This document shows, in pieces, positions 12,501 to 24,500 of a DNA stretch of 64,000 bases. Each line of letters opens with the position of its first letter. Within the stretch, counting starts at the first letter, position 1. The notes beneath the pieces are model-generated. The model had not been told where the DNA came from. It ran no database searches and saw only the letters and a program-made list of their open reading frames with translations. Source of the DNA: Agapetus fuscipes. Lineage: Eukaryota; Arthropoda; Insecta; Trichoptera; Glossosomatidae. Where the stretch lies: contig OX637361.1 of assembly GCA_951799405.1 (NCBI GenBank), positions 7,153,156-7,217,155 of the forward strand, given 5' to 3'. The translations under genes and the position numbers were made by a program.

Positions 12501-15500
12501 ATTAGCATACAGCCCCCTTAACTACGAAACAAATGGGTTCCACATGCGTCCCCATCGCTGACAAAATGGTGACACATCGCACTGTATGTGCAGCTTAGTT
12601 GTAACATATCAATAACAATATAAAAAACCTTTTTGCAGCACTGAAATAAACTAAATAAATGTTTTTCTAAATACGACGTCTACAAACAAGATACTAAGCT
12701 CTTTATTTCTAGAATCAATTACCTCTTTGCAGATCCTCACATGGTGCTGGGTCTTGAGAGACAGCTTGGCGTTCTCGTCCTTCAACTGATCCAGCTTCCT
12801 CTGGAACTCGTCTCTCTCCTGCTCCCTCTCGGTGGACTGCTCCTCGAGGAACTGTCTGATGGAGCGCAGCTGCTTGTTACAAGATTCCAGCTGTAATTAA
12901 GCATGTAATTAAGACACTGCAAACAGAGATTTTTTCATAGAAAAATGTGAAAATCGTCATTTGAGATCAAAACTATCTTTTGTTTAAAATTTCCCAAAAT
13001 TAGTTATGAATGAGCAACCATTAAGTAGTGCACAACTATAAAAAATACATAAATATAAGAAACTCTTTTAAAACCATTAGAACAGCCCTTTTTTATTTTC
13101 AAAATTTTAGGATTTATTTGGAAAACAGTTAGTTCCGATCTCACATCAGAAAATATTTTCAAGGAGTATCGAATGAGTTGTACAGAATAAAAAACTGTAA
13201 TCCAGGATTTCTTTCGAAAACTAGATAAATATGTAGACATACAAGAAATAATTTTCTCGTAATTTCCATATATTTATCACATTTTGAAAAAAATAATGTA
13301 GATTGCCGCCTTTCGTTCTATCCCCCTTAAATATTGAAGAAAAAGTTTTGATAGACAATTATTGAGGAAGCAGCTGGTATTATTTGCAATACATACATAT
13401 ACACCAAGCATTTTATTTTCATACAACAAAACGGAAACTAGTATTATAAACTGTTTATGAGTAAAAAGTTACGATGGTACGATGGTTATGATGGTAAGGA
13501 GTACATTTTTCCCCCTAAAAGCAGAAGACGCAAAGTATCTTATGAGCAAAATGTACTTGTTACAAAGTTAAGCAAACAATGTAAGCGTTCAAAAGCAGTT
13601 TTTTCATAACTCGAAATTCATGTGCCATAATGTTGGCCCTATAAAATCTGGATAGGTCATGCTTTTCCATGCAAACTGGAATAATTAAATAACAGCTACT
13701 TATTCCCCAATACATTCATACAATGAACAAAAAAAAAGTTTACGTAAAAATATTGATCATGGCACATGCTTTCAGATTAAAAATAATTTAGAAACAGCTA
13801 CCTAGGTAATAATTTTTTTAATAGAATATAATTATAACAGGCAATCAAAAATATATTTCAAGAGCCTAAGGCTCGGTATTTTCAAAGTTAGCATATGTGA
13901 CTACCCTCACGATTGACATAACGCTCCCCCAGTTCTTGTTTACCGTATACGCCAATCTTGTCAAATATGACTTTTTCATGCAGTTGTCTTATGAATCAAA
14001 TTCTACACAATCTGAGCTAAGAAAAACCGTAAAACTCGATAATGTGAGAGTTCTTTTAAATATTATTAAAATAAATTTCTTGTTTTCATAAGACACATTG
14101 GTCCAGTACACATGCAAACATTGCTCATGTAAAATTTTCTCAATGGCCTATACGGTAAACAAGAACTAAGGCAGCGATAAGTGTGCCTTTTTCATTCAGG
14201 ATAAAGTCTCGATGCTAGCGTTGAAAATACCCGGCCTAATAGATTGGCTTCATGCCCAAACAAATAATCCCTACTTACATCAGGTGGATTTTAAATAAAA
14301 ATGGAGAGTAAGAGGAATTAGTGACAACAAAATATTTGTATCCTTAAAATTATACAGATGCTTAGCTAGCTCGAAAGATAAAACTTGAAAATCAAATTGT
14401 CTATGAAATGAACAATTCAGGAGAAAAATATAATTAAAATAATATACACCTCACAACAGTCAAATGGACAAATAACATAAAACAATTAATCAACAGGCAT
14501 TTCAAGAAGTAAGCCAAAGTTTACAAAATAATTAAGAGATTTAGTATGCCTTGCGAACTTGTCTAGTTTACCTTTTGGCAGCAAATTTTATGCAGTTCGA
14601 CTGGTTGGTTTTGCACCTATTTTTAAAATACATCAAATTATTGAGCCAATCAAGATCTAACAATTTATTTATAAATAGAATATAGGTGAAATCATGTTAT
14701 TCTGTAAAAATGGGAGTCAGAATTTTTTTCAACCTTTAAATTATTTTTTTGTTTGTCAAATTGTCAAACAACTGAATAATGTGCTAGGAAATTGTCAGTA
14801 TGACAGAGAAAAGGAATAATTAAATCATGGATTCAAACAGTACCCGTAGTACGAGTTTTTTCACAATACTCGAAGTATTGAGTATTCGAGAGAAGTGTAC
14901 GTGAACTTGAAAAGCACCTCTGGCAAATAAAGCTTCGAAACTTGTTTCGCCAGAGGTGCTTTTGAAGTTCACATACATTTTTCTCGAATACTCAATACTT
15001 CGAGTATTGTGAAACAACTGGTACTACGGGTACAGAGCACAATATGTGTTTATAATCTTTCCATGAACCATGCCAATAGGTTTGTCTTTGTTATATCAAA
15101 CATGGAAGTAATCAATTTTTATCAGAACTCAATCATTGGAATCATCACAAAATTGTGGCATCACATAACCGGATTGATTGGGAAAAAGCTGATTGGTATT
15201 TTGTTATTTGTTACTAAGGAACCTAGACCTTTGATGTTTGTCTACCACAAATATTTTGAAATTTGGAAAATAGTTTTGACTCCATCTTGATTTGATGGTT
15301 GTGTTTTTAGACACATTAGAATGCTGTGATTTCTCAACTGTGCAACATCTTTACAGCCATTTCCCACTAGACACATTCTACCACGATTTTGCCCGATTTG
15401 TCTGTTTTTTTTTCTATCCTGCGTCTGGTCAGAAGTCAGCTTTCACACATTTTGTTTGGTAATCCATAAACAATCTGGGCAGAATACTTTGTGTCTGAAA

Positions 15501-18500
15501 AGAACCTTAGCCAGTAAACTTGGTATGGATGTACAATGTACATGACCATCATCAATAGGACATGACGGAATTGGAAGTAAACAAATACCTAAATCGTTAT
15601 TAAATTTAATTACATTATTGAAATAACCATCTAACGACTAAGGCTTTCCCCCCCGCCCTAGAGATGGGCGATATATCAAAACTATTGATACATATTTTAC
15701 AATATTATTATCAGGTGATCTTCAATTTTTCAAAACTTGCCCCCCCCTAATTTTGATCCTGGGTACGCCCTTGGCGCCAATGACTTGCCCTCTCGATCAC
15801 CCCTGCGATATGTCTTACTCAACATCTCTTCCACAAAAACTAATCTAAATGTGCAATGAATTGACTTCATATCCCACCTGCATGTGCATGTCTTCTTTCT
15901 CTCGAGTGGCCACCTCCAGCTCTCTGGTCAGCCTCGTGATTCTCTCCTGCAGGGCGGGGGCACGCCTGTCCTCAGCGCAGCCATCCAGAGACAGGGAGCG
16001 CCCCCCCTCACTGGGGCCCCCCTCCACCAGGGGCAGCGGAGGAGGGGACTCCACGATTATTCGAGACGGGGGGACCAGGGATATAGGTGTGCGGGGGAGA
16101 TTCATCACACCGTACCTGGAAGAATAAGATATGCTTAGAAAAAATCATAATAAACAACAAAAATAAATTGCAACCACGTTGTGTTCCTCTCTCCCAAAGG
16201 GGCGAAGGACAGTAGGAAGATTCAGATTAAGGTGGCTAGATGGAGTGGTAGTATAGACGTATGGGATTGAAGGAGGAAGTGTAGTTGCAGTGGCTGTAGT
16301 TGATCAAGGATGCCAAGACTTAATACGGGTTGTCATGCCATTGTTTCGCTCTTTATCTTCTTCTTCGTCAGGTCAGACGCTACACTACTTTTGGCCAGTG
16401 TCGGGCAACATCCACTGCTCCACTATTACTCTCCATTAGATCAGCCAGTGAGCAGCTTGTGTGGCAGACTTAACGGACATGTAGTTTTACAATGAAAGAA
16501 TTATTTTTAAAAGCCAAATACATAATTTGGTATACAGCGGGCCACCTCCCCTTTACTAAAATAAATGTAAGCTTTTGATCGCCACTGGTGTAATGGTGTT
16601 TGAGTTACTGAGCCTTTACTCAGTTGAATTGAGATTTTCTGTTGAAATAAACATCAAAGTGGACATAAAAAGTTTAGAATCACAATTATAGTTCGCTGTA
16701 CCAACATCGCTTGAAACCCCTGAGCAAAATGGAGAAACAGTAGATCTGTGTTATCATGGCGTGGACCAATGGGCAAATGGCATTTTTGGCAGCCAGTAAG
16801 CTTGCACACTAGAGCCTTTTAAAGAAGAACAGATATCAATCAACCAAAACCATCCAGTGTACACACCTTTTTATATACACCATGGTACTTTTTATATACA
16901 GAAAATCTACAAAATAATATACGCCATAGTAAAAACACACCCTTCCGATACAATCTCCTTAGTGGTATCCAGAAAGTTGTCACTCATCAGCTCCGAGATC
17001 TTGTCCATGGCCTCTTGGAGCTCCTTACGCAGAAGAACTTCTTGGCATATACTCTGCGCCAACGACTCTTCCAGATTCTATGGACAAGAATAATACAGTA
17101 CACATGCGTAGATGTATAAATAGAAATGTGAGACTGGAATCACTTGAAAATTTTGAAATGGTTGATTTAACAAGGAAATGAAAGATGTGTTTGAGGACAG
17201 CGCAAAGTGAAGACAGAACTACAAGTATACTAACCAAACCTAATGGAAAGGTGACAAAATAAAGTTACTTTGGCGCCTTTACCCCAAGTACACAACATTA
17301 CAGAAACGTCAAGAATTATATAAGTTCTCCCATAACGGTGCATCAAATATCCAAATACTTTGAAATCAATTATAATTTGTAAATATGTCGAATGACCATA
17401 ACCCCAGCTTAAGTTTAACATTACATAAACTCTCCACCATTGCATAAACAGAAAAACGGTAGTGTTTTTAATATTGAAAAAGTGACCAGCGATCATCAAG
17501 AGCAACAACAGGAAGGAATTTATGCAGTGTGCATAATAACAGGTGTGCAAGGAATCAAAAGGAAAGCCTTTTTTCACACAATCTGATCCGAGCCGTATCA
17601 GAAGTTGCGTAGTTAATATATGCTAGCTTTTACGTGATCTGGAGTGGTTTGTCCGGCAATCCCATATATTTTGCGACCGGATCAGGGCTGGAAGTTGTCA
17701 GATAGCTAGAATGTCAAATAGCTACCTGTTAACAAAAGAAAAAGAGGAAGAAGACATATTCACTGGGAAATGTCATTACCAACTTAAAAGAAATTGAAGT
17801 GCATCTTTAGCCACTGAAATTGAACCGGATCAAAATGAGAGGAAGAAGACAGGCTGAGATTGACAGTTCAGATGGGAAGATGAATAACCCCCGTTTAAAA
17901 GCTCCGCATCGCGCTGGTGGGAAGCTTATAAAAGCCGTCCATCCCCACAATCGAGGACACTATCTCTCGGAAGCCTGGACAGGCAATACATACCAGGCGT
18001 GGCCAAAAACATCTATCTGCGGAGGCTTGAGTCGCCGTTATTGCCTGCACCACACAGCCCCTGGCCGCGCCTGGGTTCCCCGTGGCGGATTCCTCGGAAG
18101 GAAGGAGCCCCTGCTCTCTACCCATCGCCAGCGCCCGCTTGGCTACTCGCTTGGATTCTCCTCGATATCCGGAGCCCCGTGCCCGAAGTTCCTCAGGAGG
18201 ACGGAGCGCCTGCCCCGTCCCACCGAGCGCACCAGTCGTATCGCTGGCGGAGCCCCGTGCCGCAATTCCTCCGGAGCGTGGAGCACCCGACAGCCCGCCA
18301 AAAGCGTTGCCGTGCCCGAGGCCGGCGCCCCGAACATCGACTACCCGCATCCCAGCATCAGGACTTCTGCCGTCCTCGTGAGCTAATCAAACCCTTTAAA
18401 TACATTATCTAATTTAACTTAGAACCAGTCAGTCGTGCAGTTGTAGCGTGGTGATGCTCTCATTTCTCATAATTTAAAATAAATCCCGTCTTTCCTTTAC

Positions 18501-21500
18501 CCGGTTTTTCTCTCCATCACCTATATTTTTGAACCTCTAGCATCAGTGGAAAGCGAGCAAGGTGTTGGGCCTGAACACCACCCTGAGGAGTCTTTTGCTA
18601 GCCGGGCAACTGCAAAAGCGCGCAACCTAACCTCAAAGGAGCCCCCTGTCCGATTGTCGGAATCCTAACCTCAAAGAGGTGACGGTTCGCGGCAGCGCGG
18701 GGGCCCAGCAGGGCCGCGCTTCCAAACCTGCTCATTACAAAGTCTTGTCACCACGGTAATTCATACCTACCGAATATTGGTAATATTTGTATGAAGACTA
18801 AGCGCTCACTTGCGGCCATTTTGGATTGACAGGTCTTCATACAAATATTACCGATATTCGGTAGGTAAGAATTACTGTGGTGATGAGACTTCCAGCCCAG
18901 GACTGTGAGAAAAAGGAGTAAGTCTACTTCTAAAGATGGATCAAATGAAAGAAGAGTATAAAGAAAAATCAAGATGTAGAAACTACTAACCTTTCTCTCC
19001 ATCTCCGACTGCTGATATTTCTCGTGCCATTTGTTGTCATCCATTTTTTCCAATTTGTTTTCATCATTTAATTCCGTCAGTTTTTCGCTGACGATGTCCT
19101 CTTTTATAACATCTACAAATAACAATTAACTTACATCACATGAAGTTATAAAGTTCATTACATTTAAAGCATAATCAAATTTCAAATTACAAAGATTTGT
19201 TCAAAACTAAATTAAAGTTTTTAAATACTTTTTGTTGTAAACTGTGTAGCACTACAGAATGATGGCATTTTGTAATCAAAAGTAGATTATTTTTCAATGT
19301 TGCTTTTTTAAACAGATAGGAAACAGAGACATAACAATTTTTAAATGTCAAAAAATAAATAATCAAAAAGCAGAACACCAAGGTTACAAAAATAATAATC
19401 AACTTTAAAATTATTGTAACAATAAATAAGTTTGACAGTTCCTATACAGAGAGCTAGGTAAATAAACAATTCTGCATATTATCTTTATGATGACTTTTTC
19501 AACATTTTAACATCACATCTTTTTTGCACTTTGGTGATTTTTTTAGGTCAACTATTAAAAAAATGCTATAATTTTTTTGAACATTTTCCTTTTTGCTGTA
19601 AATCTTTACATAGGACAGGTCAATAAACCAAATTCTACTATATTGGTTTGTGAAATTTCCAAAACACATCAAACGATCCAAATTTTTTGTTTAAGGTATT
19701 AAGATGTACAATGGAGTCGGAACATTCCAAATTTTGCTCGGGGGCGTGATACACAGATATACATTAGCATCCAAAAACAAAGTGCAGAATGTTTTTTGGT
19801 TAAAGCCCCGTGGACTGTTCCATACAATTCTTCTCAGAAATAAAACAAAGCACCTCGAGCTCTGCCGAAGGCTGAACCATATTCTATCTGATTAGCCGTC
19901 TGAGGCAATAACAACTACAACGGTTTTATGATGATAAAAAATATTATATATTTATTTAATTATTATGCATGCAGCATGTGTAAGCGCAAACTTACTGGTA
20001 AAGCATCGACTATGAATCTTAATTTTAAATATATCTTTGCAACTTACATTATAGATATATGTATCAAAGTTTACTCACCATCAGGTCCTAATATACTAAG
20101 CCTCTTTGGTACATTTCTCTTAGACAAAATTAACAGTTCCTGAGCTTCCATTCTCAGTCGCTTCAAGCAGGAGTCCAAATCATGTTTAAAATTGATGCTG
20201 ACATCTTGACTCTGGTCTAGGCAGTCTATGGTGGAGGATGAGTCTATGTATGTCATGATTCCGTTGACGTTTGGAGCAAAGTGCATCCTCTTTGTGGAGA
20301 TTTCCATGTCGGAGATGGCACTCTCGTTTGGGGCATAGTGCTCGGAATCGTTGAAGGATTTGTTTAGGTTTCTGTCTGTGGAACTGAAAGGAAATTTCAT
20401 TAATGGCCATTAGAATAATATTTAGTATTTAAAGCAGTCAGAAATCAATTTTCTTGTTTTTATAGTGTTATGAGTTAAATATGTCACTCAAATAATATTC
20501 TGTATGTAGCTTCCTGTTGATAAACTGACAAAACTAAAGAATTTTAGACTTACACGGCCGGCTCATGATGCTGGAGTGATGCTTTCCGGGATCTGTTGCC
20601 GTGGTCTGTGACACACAGTTCTCATCAAGATCATCATCATCATCATATTTCACGCTGAAGAAGCCCATCGTAGAAATGGGCGAAACGTCCGGAAGCTCCA
20701 GCTCCCACAGACCACGGCAACATATCCCGGAAAGCATCACTCCAGCAAAACTAAAGATTTTTTTTTATAATAAATTTAGAGATATGGGTAAAGCCACCAA
20801 TTTTGCCACATTTGCCCTACTCAAAAGTTTCCAGTAAAGTTTCTCAAAAATATGAACTCGTACTGTTTTTTAAGTACTTGAATTGAAATAAGTAGTTCAT
20901 CGTCTTAAATGGCATATAGAAATGTTTTAGAATACATTTCTATTTACAGAAATATTCTAATGTTTTCCCTAAAAAGCGGGTAAAATTCGGGTAAAAATTC
21001 GGTGAATTTTGGGAGGTGCTGACTTTGACCAACATTTTCGTAAGTTTTTAGGTATTTTATACGTTAAATATTGATTTTTTTGGCATTGACATATAACTAG
21101 CTAGCCTTTCTTAGTATATTGCATAAGGATACAAGCACTGTAACCTATTTTTTTCTGTGCTCAAATAATTTTACGTTGTTTACTTCTTTTTCGACACCTT
21201 ATTAACGCGACCATTTCCGTCGTCAATTCGAAAGTGAATCGTATTGATGTGTGTTATACCCAACTGGCAACACTTAATGATTTATAAAACACACTCACAC
21301 ACAAAACAAAACGACAGATGGCATCAGTAATTTGTCAGCTTCGTTGTGAGAAAGAATGGTCAGTGCATCGAAAAACAAGTTTTAGTGAAATTTACAAAGG
21401 TAAGTTTGGATTTTATCCAAGATCTATAGTGCTCTAGGTTCCAAAAACGTTGGTTATTGAATATCATTGATCACAATGACTTAAATACACCGTGTTTGCG

Positions 21501-24500
21501 AGTAATCTTTGTTTACACTAACGCAACCGACTATTTTTCGCTACTTTTTTGACACTTCATTGACACCGGTGGCGTGATTGTCTGCGTCACTTCCACTTCG
21601 TCACGTTGTAAAGGCCAGTATACACGTGAATATTTGTTTGTGGAAACTTTTCATACAAATTCAAGCAACACTGTCCTTATTTATAAATTCGAAAGTGTCA
21701 AGTATGTTTGTCACCTGTTCAATAATCTAAAAAATCAAAAGGAAAATCTAACCTACTTGTAACTTATAATTTATTTTATTTACAGATGCCTCTAACATCG
21801 GCCGAAAAATCTAAAAGATACAGGGAAAAATTAAAGCAAACAAATCCAGAGCGATATAGACAAATGTTAAAAAGATGTTCCGAAAGGGGGTTAAAACGTT
21901 ACAGAGAAAAGATTGCTAACTTGAATGAAGAACAGAGAGAAGATTTGCGGGCAAAATGGAGGGAAGATAGTAAAAAATATAAAGCATCATCGCACTCTAA
22001 CCAACTACATGGAATGTTAGGTACGGATTTGCAAGATAATGCCGCTCACAGTGAAATATCTCCAAATGTAGCCTCTGCTAATGCCACTATCTCAAATCAA
22101 CTTACTGAACGAAACATACAAAGACGCGTTGAACGCAATCTTAGAAAGGAAAATTCTGAGTTACGTAAGACTGTGCTATCATTGAAGAAGGGTTACCATT
22201 ATATTTTCAAGATGATAAAAAACCAACAGCAACAGCTATCTAAGCTAAATGAAAAACTGGATATTTTAACAAGACATCTAACCAAAGTACCAGGGAGCGA
22301 GTCGTCTGCTACAAATGTCCTTGAGTTGACTCCACTTAAGATTTCTGAGCAATTTGTTAACGAAAATATCCCAGATATAAAAACACCAAAAAAAGAAACT
22401 GTTAAAAGAGTTATTTTAGAACATAACGTACTGACTAAAGCATTAAACAACAGATACAAGGCGTCATCCAATGAAGATAAAAATAAACTCAAAAGTATCG
22501 TAGATAGTGATTTGGTGAAAAAATACAAAATGAAAACTAAATTAACAAAAAAATTGGGACTCAATACCAGTTTCAAGACATATCAAACCAAGAAGTGTGC
22601 GAGGAACCTTCTGCAAAGTAAATTAACAGCTTTTCTTGAACAAGACGACGTGAGTCGCGCTAGCGCTGGAAAAAAAGAATGTAGAACACTGAAGGGATGC
22701 AAAAAACAGAAAAGATACCTACTTGATACACTAAATAACTTGCACAAGAAGTATACTAGAGAGAACGGACCCATTGGTTTGAGCACTTTTAAAAAATACA
22801 GACCATTTTATGTGGTTGCGCCGAGATTGAAGGACTTGGAAACCTGCGCTTGTGTCCAGCATAGCAACATGCAATATATGATTAATGTCCTCAAATCGTG
22901 TGGTGTGTTGGACACAAATAATATTGATAAAGTCATTTCAAAATTTGCGTGTGACACATCATTTAAGGACTGTATGTATGGTCTATGCAACTTTTGCTCT
23001 GAAAATGACATAGAACAAAAAGAAGGAAACACTGATGAAACATCCTGGTTAACATACAATCTTATAGAGCACACATATTGCAACAAAGGAGTTGCAAAAA
23101 AATCTAAAAAGATGGTAAAGCAAGAAGAAAAAGGAACAGTAAATGACTTAATACGATTGTTCAATATTAAAATAAAAACATTCAAAACGCATGTTTTCAA
23201 CGTCACACATCAATACCAACAGTACAAGTTGTGTGTCAAGAAATTAAAAGCAAATGAAGTAGCGCTTCACATAGATTTTTCGGAAAATTGGCTTTGCAAA
23301 TATAAAGAGGAGGTTCAAGCTATGCATTTCGGGTCCTCTAAAAATCAAATAACTCTCCACACTGGTGTTTTATACCACAAAGATGCCGAAAAACCAGTTT
23401 CTTTTTGTTCACTATGTCCCGATAATACGCACAATCCTGAAGCGATTTGGGCTCACCTAAATCCTGTTATGGACTACATAAAGGTCAATTTTCAAGATGT
23501 AAACACGATACACTTCTTTTCAGACGGGCCGACCAGTCAGTACAGGCAAAAGAAAAACTTTTACCTATTCAGCCATAATATACCCAAACATGGATTTAGC
23601 AATGCTACTTGGAATTTTTTTGAAGCCTCGCACGGTAAAGGAGCTGCAGACGGCATTGGAGCAGCAATAAAAAGAACGTTAGATTTCAAAGTTGCCCATG
23701 GAATGGACATACCGGACGCAGAAACAGCGTTTGATGTCCTCAGCAAGACGGAAACTGTCGTTAAACTTTTTTACGTCCCTGCAGATAGAATAAAACCATT
23801 GGATAATGAAATAGTAACAAAGCTTACACCGCTACAACAAACCATGAAAGTTCATCAAGTGGTACTACTAGAAAAATATTTGCTGGCTCACAGAATTTTA
23901 TCTTGTTTTTGTCGAAATCTCGGGGGAAAATGCGATTGCTATGACCCAAAAATTCATAAAGATATTATAATTAGTGATGAATTTGACAAAAACAACATTT
24001 TTGATGAAGACTTAGTTGATTTAATGAACATGGAGATTATAAGTGAAGACAATTTGAATGAGTCATTAGTAATCGTTGCTGAAAAAGAACTTCAAAGAAC
24101 CATTCAAATGCAAGACGGTACAGTCCGTAAAAGGAAACGTGATGGACATCGATCCTTGAAAAAAAAAAGTATTCGACAATATAACCAGGAAACCTCTGAA
24201 GAGGATGATGACGATATGTCATTACATGATACCACCTCCAATGAAGACTCTCTTGAAGAAAACACTTTCGACAGGAAGAATTTTGACCAAGCTAGCAGCA
24301 AGCAAGGTGATAAAAAAATAACCAAAGATACACAAGAAACTGATATGCAAGGAGATCAAGAGGAAACTAAAGATACTGAAAAAGACGATATGCAAGATGA
24401 AAAATATGTGACAAAAGATACGTACGTGCTAGTAAAATTTAATTTAGAAAAAAGAAGTAAATTTTATCTGGGTCAAGTTTTGGAAGTGATCGGAAAAAGC

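Noticed and set aside
17820..18386. 188-codon frame in the GC-rich island
   Set aside because: Several frames on both strands are open there, as expected from GC content. No domain and no codon pattern; kept only as part of the LTR-like block.
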